Both the position numbers and the translations under genes were made by a program. From Spirosoma fluviale (GTDB lineage: Bacteria > Bacteroidota > Bacteroidia > Cytophagales > Spirosomataceae): a DNA stretch of 8,431 nucleotides. The notes under the pieces were generated by a model, which saw only the letters and a list, made by a program, of their open reading frames with translations, did no database searches and was not told where the DNA came from. Position 1 is the first letter of the stretch, and the number at the start of each line of letters is the position of its first letter. The DNA is taken from the NCBI GenBank assembly GCA_945906915.1, contig CAMDSI010000086.1:1-8431 (forward strand), written 5' to 3'. Shown here in pieces: positions 1 to 5,273 of the stretch.

Positions 1-65
1 TCATCAAGAAGCCTAAATGGCTAGCAACCGAGAGAGTTACCCTCCACGGTGCTGGAATTAGATGA
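1..65 (+). promoter_or_regulatory. SAM-I (S-box)-like structured RNA, reduced form
   Basis: The segment folds into a closed junction. P1 pairs TCATC (1-5) with GATGA (61-65). A short hairpin pairs AGCC (10-13) with GGCT (19-22). A third helix pairs AGCAACC (23-29) with GGTGCT (48-53), leaving A27 bulged. The AAGA after P1, the GCAACC/GGTGC helix and the AAT before the closing P1 strand are hallmarks of the SAM-I riboswitch core. The usual long P2 with its kink-turn and pseudoknot is reduced to a 4-bp stem, and P4 is absent. It lies about 80 nt upstream of the 327-aa gene. A possible 6-bp stem (70-75 with 90-95) follows, but no clear terminator. P1 may extend beyond the window edge. Homology to SAM-I is inferred from motifs; ligand binding is uncertain. 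Confidence 0.4.
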
Positions 66-144
66 GGACAATTACAGTCAAAATAAAACGTAATTCCCTT
101 TCAAATTTTTCTTGGTGTGATTTTTAACCTTAAAATTTCATACC

Positions 145-1128
145 ATGAGCAATCAAAAACTCGGTTACTACAAGCATTTTCTTGTACAACCACCCACCCC
201 CGCTGTTGAGAAAATCAACGAATTTACCTTTACTAATTTCGCTAAGGCATGGGCCCATATGGGATTTGTGCCTGTATTAAGGGAAATTGGCGAACGTACT
301 TACCATGTTAAGTTGTACTTAGATGCCGTTAAAATCAAGGATCGAGAGGCACTTTGCATGTTTACGGCTACTTATTTTCGTGAAAGAGTCCGAGAACTAT
401 CTTCCCATGCCAAATGCACCCAAATATTGGTGTATGCGCGTACTTGGTTAACCCTAGAGGACATTTCTTCTGCAGATAGTCTTTATGACCTTGAGCAATC
501 CTTATTAACCCTATTACCCGATGAAACGCCTTTTAAATGCAATGACCAGGGGGAAGGGATTAGTCATCATCTTTCCAATATACCTGAAATATTTAACCAT
601 TGGAATGCACTTGTTTTAGATGGGTATTTTGAGCCCGAGTATGAAGAAAAATGTCTTTTAGAAGTTGAACAGAAGAAACAAGAAGAATTAAGCGGGAAAA
701 CCGTGAGTCTTACCTTTTTTATGAAAACCGGAGGACCGCAACCTACGACATGGGATGCTAAAGCCATTAATAAATACTTCCAAGGGAATGTCGCTAAAAG
801 ATGGGCTATGTTAGATGGTTATCTTCCTACCTATACCGGTTATGCCAACGGAGTGATTCAGTTTGACTTGGTTACCGATCCCAGATGCACGGGTTTATAT
901 TGGATAAGTCTTTGTGACAATATCGCTGCTCATTATAAACAACAAGTTGACTTTTTAAAGGATGCTACAAATTTCGAGGTGAACCACTTTATTGTGAACG
1001 ATATTATCGGGTTTAACATTAACGCAGGTAACGACGAAAAATTTGTTAGGCTAAACGACAGGGTTCAAGCAACCTATGCATCCATGCCGAAAACATCAGC
1101 CTTTATTCACTACGGAAAAATTAAATAA
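145..1128 (+). CDS. Uncharacterised 327-aa protein with internal duplication
   Basis: I do not recognise this protein. It has no signal peptide or membrane segment and is probably cytoplasmic. Residues 31-43 (N-F-A-K-A-W-A-H-M-G-F-V-P) resemble residues 215-228 (N-V-A-K-R-W-A-M-L-D-G-Y-L-P). Similar hydrophobic patterns follow each copy, so the protein may be two related domains joined by a charged linker around residues 165-185 (EEKC...EQKKQEE). Cysteines are scattered and form no CxxC pair. The ATG at 145 is the first credible start and has A/T-rich upstream sequence typical of Bacteroidota. It is the first gene of a tight run: the next ORF starts 18 nt after its stop. The S-box-like RNA lies in its leader, so it may be controlled by that element. 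Codons are richer in C-ending triplets than in the right-hand operon, which may indicate a different origin. Confidence 0.85.
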   Translation: MSNQKLGYYKHFLVQPPTPAVEKINEFTFTNFAKAWAHMGFVPVLREIGERTYHVKLYLDAVKIKDREALCMFTATYFRERVRELSSHAKCTQILVYARTWLTLEDISSADSLYDLEQSLLTLLPDETPFKCNDQGEGISHHLSNIPEIFNHWNALVLDGYFEPEYEEKCLLEVEQKKQEELSGKTVSLTFFMKTGGPQPTTWDAKAINKYFQGNVAKRWAMLDGYLPTYTGYANGVIQFDLVTDPRCTGLYWISLCDNIAAHYKQQVDFLKDATNFEVNHFIVNDIIGFNINAGNDEKFVRLNDRVQATYASMPKTSAFIHYGKIK

Positions 1129-1146
1129 CCCTTAAAAACAAATATC

Positions 1147-1317
1147 ATGAAACTACAAGAAAAAGCCTCGTCGGCTAAAACACATTTTATTATCAGCTTT
1201 GTAAAATCCATCATCCGGTTAATTGGTTGCGGAACATTGTATTATGGTCATATCCCTTTAGCAGCGTTACTGATTGGTGGCGCGGAGCTATTAGGAATAG
1301 CAGAGGAGGTATTTTAG
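1147..1317 (+). CDS. Small hydrophobic membrane protein, 56 aa
   Basis: The ORF begins MKLQEKASSAKTHF and ends AEEVF. Residues 14-28 (FIISFVKSIIRLIGC) and 32-50 (YYGHIPLAALLIGGAELLG) are hydrophobic, so one or two membrane passes are likely. It starts 18 nt after the 327-aa gene, in an A-rich context (aaaaacaaatatc), consistent with translation from the same transcript. From memory, short proteins with a similar SxxKTHFIIS...AELLGIAEE layout occur in Bacteroidota genomes, but I know of no assigned function. It is too short for default gene callers. The clean reading frame, placement between two same-strand ORFs and coherent membrane pattern support it being real. Confidence 0.6.
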   Translation: MKLQEKASSAKTHFIISFVKSIIRLIGCGTLYYGHIPLAALLIGGAELLGIAEEVF

Positions 1318-1358
1318 GGTTAATAATTTATTCAGTACCTTGATATAAATAAACCATT

Positions 1359-1529
1359 ATGGGAAAGTACGGTTTTAGCTTTAGCTGGAAAAGAGCCCTC
1401 GGGATTACCGCGGCAAAGCAAAAGTTTGCAAGGGAAACTGGCATCCCAACTTCAGTAAATGGGATCGAAAGAAAGGTAGGCCGTTCGGTAATCAACTTGC
1501 TTTTCAGTTTACTATCTAAAAAAAGATAA
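1359..1529 (+). CDS. Small basic protein, 56 aa
   Basis: The ORF begins MGKYGFSFSWKRALGIT, continues with a basic segment (AKQKFARETGIP, then GIERKVGR) and ends in a hydrophobic stretch followed by LLSKKR. Lys and Arg are abundant and acidic residues few, so nucleic-acid or membrane binding is possible; neither is shown. Short proteins opening with KYGFSFSWKRA are, as far as I remember, recurrent in Bacteroidota genomes and lack a known role. It follows the 56-aa membrane ORF by 41 nt on the same strand and likely belongs to the same transcript. That both ORFs are exactly 56 codons long is probably chance, as they show no similarity. Confidence 0.6.
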   Translation: MGKYGFSFSWKRALGITAAKQKFARETGIPTSVNGIERKVGRSVINLLFSLLSKKR

Positions 1530-1637
1530 GCATGGGAATATTAATTTTCGGTGAATTCGAAGAAGCATCTTAAGGTTATTGATAATACCCAATTACAAAT
1601 TCGATTAATAAATGAAATTTAATTAAAAAAATATACT

Positions 1638-1913
1638 ATGGAAAATAAAATTAAAATAGGATTACTTGCAATTATTGCTGTTGGTATTTGGATTCAAATA
1701 TTTCAAACATTTAATCAATCAACTACAACTCAAAATGTTTCCGTAGTAAGTACTGTCAACGTAAATGACGTGACTCCCAAATCAACAACTCCAATTGATG
1801 TGAATATATCTTCAATTAACGGAAATAAATCGGCCTTTTTTAATGAATATGGTAATCAACAATTTGGAGGAGCTTATCAATATGATAGGATACCGATTCA
1901 TATTAGAAAATAG
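1638..1913 (+). CDS. Small membrane-anchored protein, 91 aa
   Basis: A short basic N-terminus (MENKIK) leads into one hydrophobic segment at about residues 6-24, with no cleavage site, so the protein is probably a signal-anchored membrane protein with its C-terminal 65 residues outside the cytoplasm. That part is rich in Asn, Ser, Thr and Val (NVSVVSTVNVNDVTP, then DVNISSINGNKSAFF) and ends in YDRIPIHIRK. The layout resembles small Bacteroidota proteins with a VxVVxTVxV...DVxLxSINGxxxxF pattern, of unknown function. The ATG at 1638 follows an A-rich stretch. The exported repeat protein begins 13 nt after its stop, so the two form a probable two-gene operon and may act at the same cellular location. 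Confidence 0.75.
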   Translation: MENKIKIGLLAIIAVGIWIQIFQTFNQSTTTQNVSVVSTVNVNDVTPKSTTPIDVNISSINGNKSAFFNEYGNQQFGGAYQYDRIPIHIRK

Positions 1914-1926
1914 AAAATCATCAAAA

Positions 1927-2238
1927 ATGAAATTTACCTATTGTACGATTTTGCTTCTACTTTTCGGTGCATTTACCGTAAATGCCCAAAAGGTTTACAA
2001 GACATCTTTTAAATCGGAAGCCGATAAAATCATTTTCGTCACCGAATTTAAATCCGAAGCAGACATGATTGTTTTTGATACCAAATTTAAATCGGAGGCT
2101 AAACCCTATTCGGGAATTTGGTTCTGGACAACCTTTAAATCCGAAGCTGACTGGAAGATATATTTCACGAAATTCAAATCGGAAGCAACACTAAAAGTTT
2201 ACTTCACGAAATTCAAGAGTGAAGCCGGGATGAAATAA
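1927..2238 (+). CDS. Exported FKSEA-repeat protein (DUF6150-like)
   Basis: The start at 1927 is preferred over the in-frame ATG at 1843 because it gives a typical signal peptide (MKFTYCTILLLLFGAFTVNA, cleavage near residue 20) and avoids overlap with the upstream gene. The mature protein of about 83 residues consists of six FKSEA motifs at residues 28, 41, 54, 70, 83 and 96. Each is followed by D/T, then hydrophobic and aromatic residues (K-I-I-F-V-T, K-I-Y-F-T-K, K-V-Y-F-T-K). The period is 13 residues except for a 3-residue insertion in the centre (KPYSGIW), giving a three-plus-three arrangement. Alternation of polar and hydrophobic residues suggests a beta-repeat fold. The pattern matches the YxSEAD repeats I associate with DUF6150 proteins of Bacteroidota. 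It is likely periplasmic or secreted; the molecular role is unknown. Confidence 0.8.
   Translation: MKFTYCTILLLLFGAFTVNAQKVYKTSFKSEADKIIFVTEFKSEADMIVFDTKFKSEAKPYSGIWFWTTFKSEADWKIYFTKFKSEATLKVYFTKFKSEAGMK
2008..2226 (+). repeat. Six intragenic repeats of a 39-bp unit
   Basis: These are coding repeats for the FKSEA motif. Units begin at 2008, 2047, 2086, 2134, 2173 and 2212, spaced 39, 39, 48, 39 and 39 bp. The amino-acid motif is invariant, yet the codons differ: Phe as ttt or ttc, Ser as tcg, tcc or agt, Glu as gaa or gag, Ala as gcc, gca or gct. Synonymous divergence with conserved protein indicates old duplication held by selection, not recent slippage. Confidence 0.9.
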
Positions 2239-3010
2239 TAGTGAGAATTTATCTGCGCAAGCGCATTCACGATATTAAGCAACTAATTATTTTGTAAAAT
2301 AACCTCGTATTACGCAAATATTTATGGCAATTAAAATTATTAATTTAAGGGCGTTTCTAAGGACTTAAAAAACTTCGCCAAGGTAAGGGTTGGTTTTTCA
2401 TTCAGGCGGCAAATTTGAAGCAAAAAAATCGTTACAAATTGATTTTACAACCCCAGCGCAACCATTGCTAGTGAAAAATTATAGCCAACGAATGATTTTT
2501 TCGAGAAGTGATGTTTTATAAAATAATTTTTACTAAACGCCCGGTGTTATATCAAACACTGTCATACTTCCATCGCTATTACCTTGTATCCCAATAAACT
2601 TAAGTTTGCCATTTTATCGGCCGTATTAAATGAAATGGGTATGCGCATAATATATTGTTATTTAATGCTCCAAATTTCGTAAATATTTATGTGAAACAAT
2701 ATTAAGTAGGAATTTGTCGGAACAAAAAACATGTTTCAGGATCTCAATAGCACCCTATTGTTGAATTAATCATAGTTCTATTCTTTAATGCCTAGCAACA
2801 ATTTGTGAATATTTCTTAGGGCAGAAAAATAATATCCTTAAAATTTGTACCGACTTAAGATATTCAAAATTGTAAAATTGATGCTAGTGAATTTGCAGAT
2901 TCATTATTCAACTTTAAAAGTATATACATTTCCATTATAATCAACTACGATTAAATTTCCATCATGCATTTCCATATATTGTGAATCTGAATTAATTAAA
3001 TATTTGTCGA
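2239..3010. other. Gene-poor region with degraded coding remnants
   Basis: This stretch of about 770 bp has no intact gene on either strand. It is AT-rich with stops in all frames. It contains a frameshifted minus-strand remnant (2533-2657) and a start-less minus-strand frame (most of 2904-3029), listed separately. A 12-nt palindrome TGCGC-AA-GCGCA at 2254-2265 follows the repeat-protein gene but has no T-run. The string AAATATTTATG occurs twice, near 2316 and 2681, probably because of base composition. I see no RNA gene. The most likely reading is decayed accessory DNA between two converging transcription units. Confidence 0.5.
2533..2657 (-). pseudogene. Frameshifted C-terminal remnant of an unknown protein
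   Basis: Read on the minus strand, 2657 to about 2612 gives QYIMRIPISFNTADK. After a frameshift at the T-run 2612-2615 (AAAA on the coding strand), the next frame gives GKLKFIGIQGNSDG and then SMTVFDITPGV before a stop at 2535-2533. Adding one A to that run restores a continuous frame through NTADKNGKLKF. A TAA lies directly upstream of the first Gln, so the N-terminal part is lost. The residue pattern is protein-like, with alternating hydrophobic and Gly/Asp/Asn turns, but no family is recognised. It could be chance in AT-rich DNA, though the fit across a homopolymer argues against that. Confidence 0.35.
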
Positions 3011-3029
3011 TTAATAATACTGTGCTAAA
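2904..3029 (-). pseudogene. Minus-strand open frame without a good start, 41 codons
   Basis: The frame is open from a TGA at 3032-3030 to a TAA at 2906-2904. It overlaps the last codons of the exported-protein gene by 19 nt in another frame. It contains QYMEMHDGNLIVVDYNG followed by NVYTFKVE, which reads like beta-strand and turn sequence. The only ATG codons (2975 and 2969) would give peptides of 23 residues or fewer. It may be the end of a decayed gene, a small overlapping gene with a non-ATG start, or chance. No family is recognised. Confidence 0.25.
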
Positions 3030-3355
3030 TCAATAGTTGTCCCATTTAAGCCACTATAAATTTTGGTTATTACTCTTCTTGTTTTACCGTCATAAACAAC
3101 TTCGCCAACATTGCCAGTAAAACTAGCTGTTGTATTTGGACTCACGCCTGAGCAACAAGCACCACTTCCTGGCTGTGAACCAATGCCAATAGTGACCATG
3201 ATATTTTTTGAACCAGTTCCTTTAATCTTGAAACTAACGCGTTCCGCAATTGGTTTTGGGACATTATTGCTTGTTTCAGATTTCCTGAGAGGGGTAGCAT
3301 AAATCACACTTACTGCAGACATAAACAGAACTAGGAAAAGAGTTGTCTTCTTCAT
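3011..3355 (-). CDS. Small exported protein, 114 aa
   Basis: The N-terminus (MKKTTLFLVLFMSAVSVIYA) is a clear signal peptide with likely cleavage after Ala20 and no lipobox cysteine. The mature part of about 94 residues opens with a polar linker (TPLRKSETSNNVPKP). The rest alternates hydrophobic and polar residues (RVSFKIKG, NIMVTIGIG, TASFTGNVGEVVYDG, RRVITKIYSGLNG), which suggests a small beta-sandwich. A vicinal Cys67-Cys68 pair lies in a Gly/Ser-rich loop (GSGACCSG). It is probably periplasmic or secreted, function unknown. It is transcribed away from the FHA operon, and its upstream region (ttaatattaaatttt before ATG) has no Shine-Dalgarno. It stands alone, with only degraded sequence downstream. 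The signal peptide and the balanced composition support it as a real gene. Confidence 0.8.
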   Translation of the reverse strand: MKKTTLFLVLFMSAVSVIYATPLRKSETSNNVPKPIAERVSFKIKGTGSKNIMVTIGIGSQPGSGACCSGVSPNTTASFTGNVGEVVYDGKTRRVITKIYSGLNGTTIDLAQYY

Positions 3356-3421
3356 AAAATTTAATATTTAATTGTTAATGATTGAATCACTCCATTAGCT
3401 TAAGCCATATCTTATTCACTA

Positions 3422-3450
3422 TGAAATTACAATAAATTGTGAATTGCCAA
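3422..3450 (-). promoter_or_regulatory. Possible promoter for the exported-protein gene
   Basis: On the minus strand, TTG (3450-3448) is followed after 18 nt by TAATTTCA (3429-3422), approximating the Bacteroidota promoter form TTG...TAnnTTTG. Transcription would begin about 60 nt upstream of the ATG at 3355. The match is partial and AT-rich DNA gives many such hits. Confidence 0.25.
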
Positions 3451-3560
3451 TAAAATTGGAAAGTTTGTTAGAGCGTTTCGTTGTTTAAATGTAATTAAAT
3501 TAATACAATGTTCACTATTAAATAAAAAATGAGCCTATCTTAGAAAAAACAATAACTTAG

Positions 3561-3602
3561 GGTGGTCAGTTTGCAGCGCTACAGGGGGGTCAATATGTGC
3601 GT
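3561..3602. mobile_element. Possible remnant of an IS21-like element end
   Basis: Two related sequences lie 24 nt apart: GGTGGTCAGTTTG (3561-3573) and GGGGGTCAATATG (3585-3597), identical at 10 of 13 positions. They resemble the multiple GGTGGTCA-type terminal repeats that I recall at the ends of IS21-family elements in Bacteroidota. No istA/istB-like gene occurs in the window, so at most an end or solo remnant is present. The family assignment rests on memory of the motif, not on a search. Confidence 0.35.
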
Positions 3603-3617
3603 TTTCTCCACAATGGC

Positions 3618-3712
3618 CTAGGCTTCTTAGGGAAGCCCTGTCAATATTAGTATTAATTTTTTTTTATTAATATTAATTGTTTTAAATTAGATTACTTTCC
3701 CCAAAAGCCTAG
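3618..3712. repeat. Nested imperfect inverted repeat upstream of the FHA operon
   Basis: The outer arms are 3618-3635 (CTAGGCTTCTTAGGGAAG) and 3695-3712 (CTTTCCCCAAAAGCCTAG). They pair at 14 of 18 positions plus one G-T wobble. Inside, TTAGTATTAAT (3647-3657) pairs with ATTAATATTAA (3666-3676) across an 8-T loop, 11 bp with one wobble. The left arm can instead form a local hairpin, GGCTTC (3621-3626) with GAAGCC (3632-3637). The element ends 26 nt before the ATG of the first FHA gene. It could be a transcript-leader structure, a transcription terminator of either direction, or a small mobile-element relic. Confidence 0.6.
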
Positions 3713-3738
3713 ATTGTTTTAACGACGGACACGTATAT

Positions 3739-4821
3739 ATGAATAAGATTATTGGAAGAAATTCTACATGCGATTTTGTTATTCTTGACCCTCAAAATAG
3801 GGTTTCGAGAAGACATGCCGAAGCCCAAAAATTGGATGGTGTTTTCTATATAAAGGATTTGAATAGTTTAAACGGTACTTTCATTAATGGTATAAAAATA
3901 GTTCCAGGAGTATTTAAACAGATTACAGGAAAAGATAAAGTAACATTGTCTAACGATTACCCATTGGATATTAGGATTTTATTTAATGATGAAGATGCCA
4001 CTAAGATTTTATCAGCAGGAGCTAATAATAATAAACCAACGATGGTTTTCGAAAACAATAAGGCAACTTTCAGAGATGGCAATAAAGTTGTTGAATTTGA
4101 CAGAGACAAGACTCAGATAGGTGATATTCTTGAAATGGATAACTCCCCCTTTTTAACTGTGGGTAGAAATGTAGATAACAAAATAGTAATTAATAACAGC
4201 AATATTTCAAGATATCAATGTAAGATACGTTTAATAACACCAGTTATAATTGAAGTTGAGGATTTGGGATCAACCAATGGAAGTTTTGCAGACGAAGAAA
4301 AATTAATACCCAATAAAAAATATCAATTTGCTAGTTCAGTTAAACTAAGGTTTGGTAATAGTTTTCATTTAGACCTAAAAAAGGTCTTTCCAAATATTCA
4401 TATCATTCAGAAATTTGATTTCCCTAAAAAAGCATCACCATTATCAAATAAGGATTCAAATACACAGCTTTCGAAAGAGGAGATTAATTCATTTAATGAA
4501 TTAGAAGCAATATGGAAGGAGTACATTGACCGCCAAAATCAAGGAAATAATGTATCTTCGGGTTACGCAATTGGTGGTGCAGTTTTAGGACTAACAGCAT
4601 CTATTTTAACTGGAGGAGTATTAGGTATAGTAGCTGCTGCAGGTGGAGGAATATTAGGGAGGTATTTAGGTCAGCAAAAATCAAGTCAAATAAGAAATGA
4701 TTTAACATATGAAGATGCTTTTTTGCAAACATATGCTTGCCCTAGATGCATGGAATCCTTTCAAAAAAAGCCTTGGATAACTATTCGAGAGTGTTATAAA
4801 TGTAAATCTAAATTTAGGTAA
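3739..4821 (+). CDS. Double-FHA protein with glycine-zipper segment and zinc ribbon
   Basis: FHA domains bind phosphothreonine peptides, so this is a likely reader of the kinase encoded downstream. FHA-1 spans roughly residues 1-80: it begins almost at the start codon and carries G6-R7, SRRH at 23-26 and N45-G46-T47. FHA-2 spans about 137-212 with G142-R143, SRYQ at 157-160 and the LGSTNGS loop at 176-182. The usual His of the SxxH motif is replaced by Gln, so FHA-2 may bind more weakly or bind another ligand. Residues 275-311 form a glycine-zipper hydrophobic stretch (GYAIGGAVLGL, then TGGVLGIVAAAGGGILG), probably membrane-inserting. The C-terminus has C334-x2-C337 and C352-x2-C355, a zinc ribbon. 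Linker residues 98-104 (NKPTMVF) include a T-x-V-F motif that could be phosphorylated. It is the first gene of the operon. Confidence 0.9.
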   Translation: MNKIIGRNSTCDFVILDPQNRVSRRHAEAQKLDGVFYIKDLNSLNGTFINGIKIVPGVFKQITGKDKVTLSNDYPLDIRILFNDEDATKILSAGANNNKPTMVFENNKATFRDGNKVVEFDRDKTQIGDILEMDNSPFLTVGRNVDNKIVINNSNISRYQCKIRLITPVIIEVEDLGSTNGSFADEEKLIPNKKYQFASSVKLRFGNSFHLDLKKVFPNIHIIQKFDFPKKASPLSNKDSNTQLSKEEINSFNELEAIWKEYIDRQNQGNNVSSGYAIGGAVLGLTASILTGGVLGIVAAAGGGILGRYLGQQKSSQIRNDLTYEDAFLQTYACPRCMESFQKKPWITIRECYKCKSKFR

Positions 4822-4825
4822 TCTT

Positions 4826-5263
4826 ATGAAGTATTTCAAATGTGGGAAATGTCAGACCCCTTACAAAATTGACGAATCCAAGGTGACTACTAATCAAGTA
4901 GTAGTTTCATGTACTAATTGTAGCGCAAATAATATAATTAGATTTGGCCCAATACTGGTGGCACAGTCGAAAGAAAAAGTTAAACAATTCATTTTAAAGG
5001 AAGGTGTCAACACCCTTGGTCGAAATACTAAAAACCCTGTAGCAGATATTTTAATTGATGATGAATTTGTTAGTCGGAAACATGCAGCATTGCATATAGA
5101 AAATCGGGATAATAAAATTTTTATAAGTATAGAAGATTCAGGGAGTTCAAATGGGACCTTTAATAAAAATAAAGTGCGTCTTAAAACTGGGTTGAAATAC
5201 CCTTTCTTACCTGATGATTATATCATAATAGGCTTGACTAAACTTACATTGAAAATCAATTAA
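4826..5263 (+). CDS. Zinc-ribbon (MJ0042-type) plus FHA domain protein
   Basis: The N-terminus carries C6-x2-C9 and C29-x2-C32 around a Y-K-I-D-E-S-K-V segment, matching the MJ0042-type zinc finger. The FHA domain follows at about residues 53-145 with G65-R66, SRKH at 83-86 and SSNGT at 107-111. All main phosphothreonine-contact positions are present, so this looks like a functional phosphopeptide reader. There is no signal peptide or membrane segment, so it should be cytoplasmic. It starts 4 nt after the double-FHA gene, implying translational coupling. The domain order is the reverse of the upstream protein, which ends with its zinc ribbon, so the two ribbons are encoded side by side. This suggests origin by duplication and shuffling. 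The LysM gene follows after 10 nt. Confidence 0.9.
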   Translation: MKYFKCGKCQTPYKIDESKVTTNQVVVSCTNCSANNIIRFGPILVAQSKEKVKQFILKEGVNTLGRNTKNPVADILIDDEFVSRKHAALHIENRDNKIFISIEDSGSSNGTFNKNKVRLKTGLKYPFLPDDYIIIGLTKLTLKIN

Positions 5264-5273
5264 AAAAAAGATT

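Noticed and set aside
1532..1573. 13-codon ORF MGILIFGEFEEAS
   Set aside because: Too short to support, with no conserved feature visible.
1843..1926. Longer N-terminus for the FKSEA-repeat protein
   Set aside because: It would overlap the upstream gene by 71 nt and bury the signal peptide; the ATG at 1927 is better.
2008..2226. Regular 39-bp repeats as a CRISPR array
   Set aside because: The repeats are in frame, encode a conserved motif and vary synonymously; there are no unique spacers between identical repeats.
2254..2265. Palindrome TGCGC-AA-GCGCA as a terminator of the repeat-protein operon
   Set aside because: A 2-nt loop is too small and there is no following T-run.
2387..2521. Plus-strand open frame of 44 codons (GLVFHSGGKFEAKK...)
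   Set aside because: No ATG near its beginning, no operon partner and no recognisable motif; open length is within chance expectation.
3111..3302. Plus-strand frame opposite the small exported protein
   Set aside because: It is the antisense shadow of a gene with a clear signal peptide.
3447..3459. CCAAT-AAA-ATTGG hairpin as an operator
   Set aside because: A 5-bp stem with 3-nt loop in AT-rich DNA is weak; no regulator gene or second copy is nearby.
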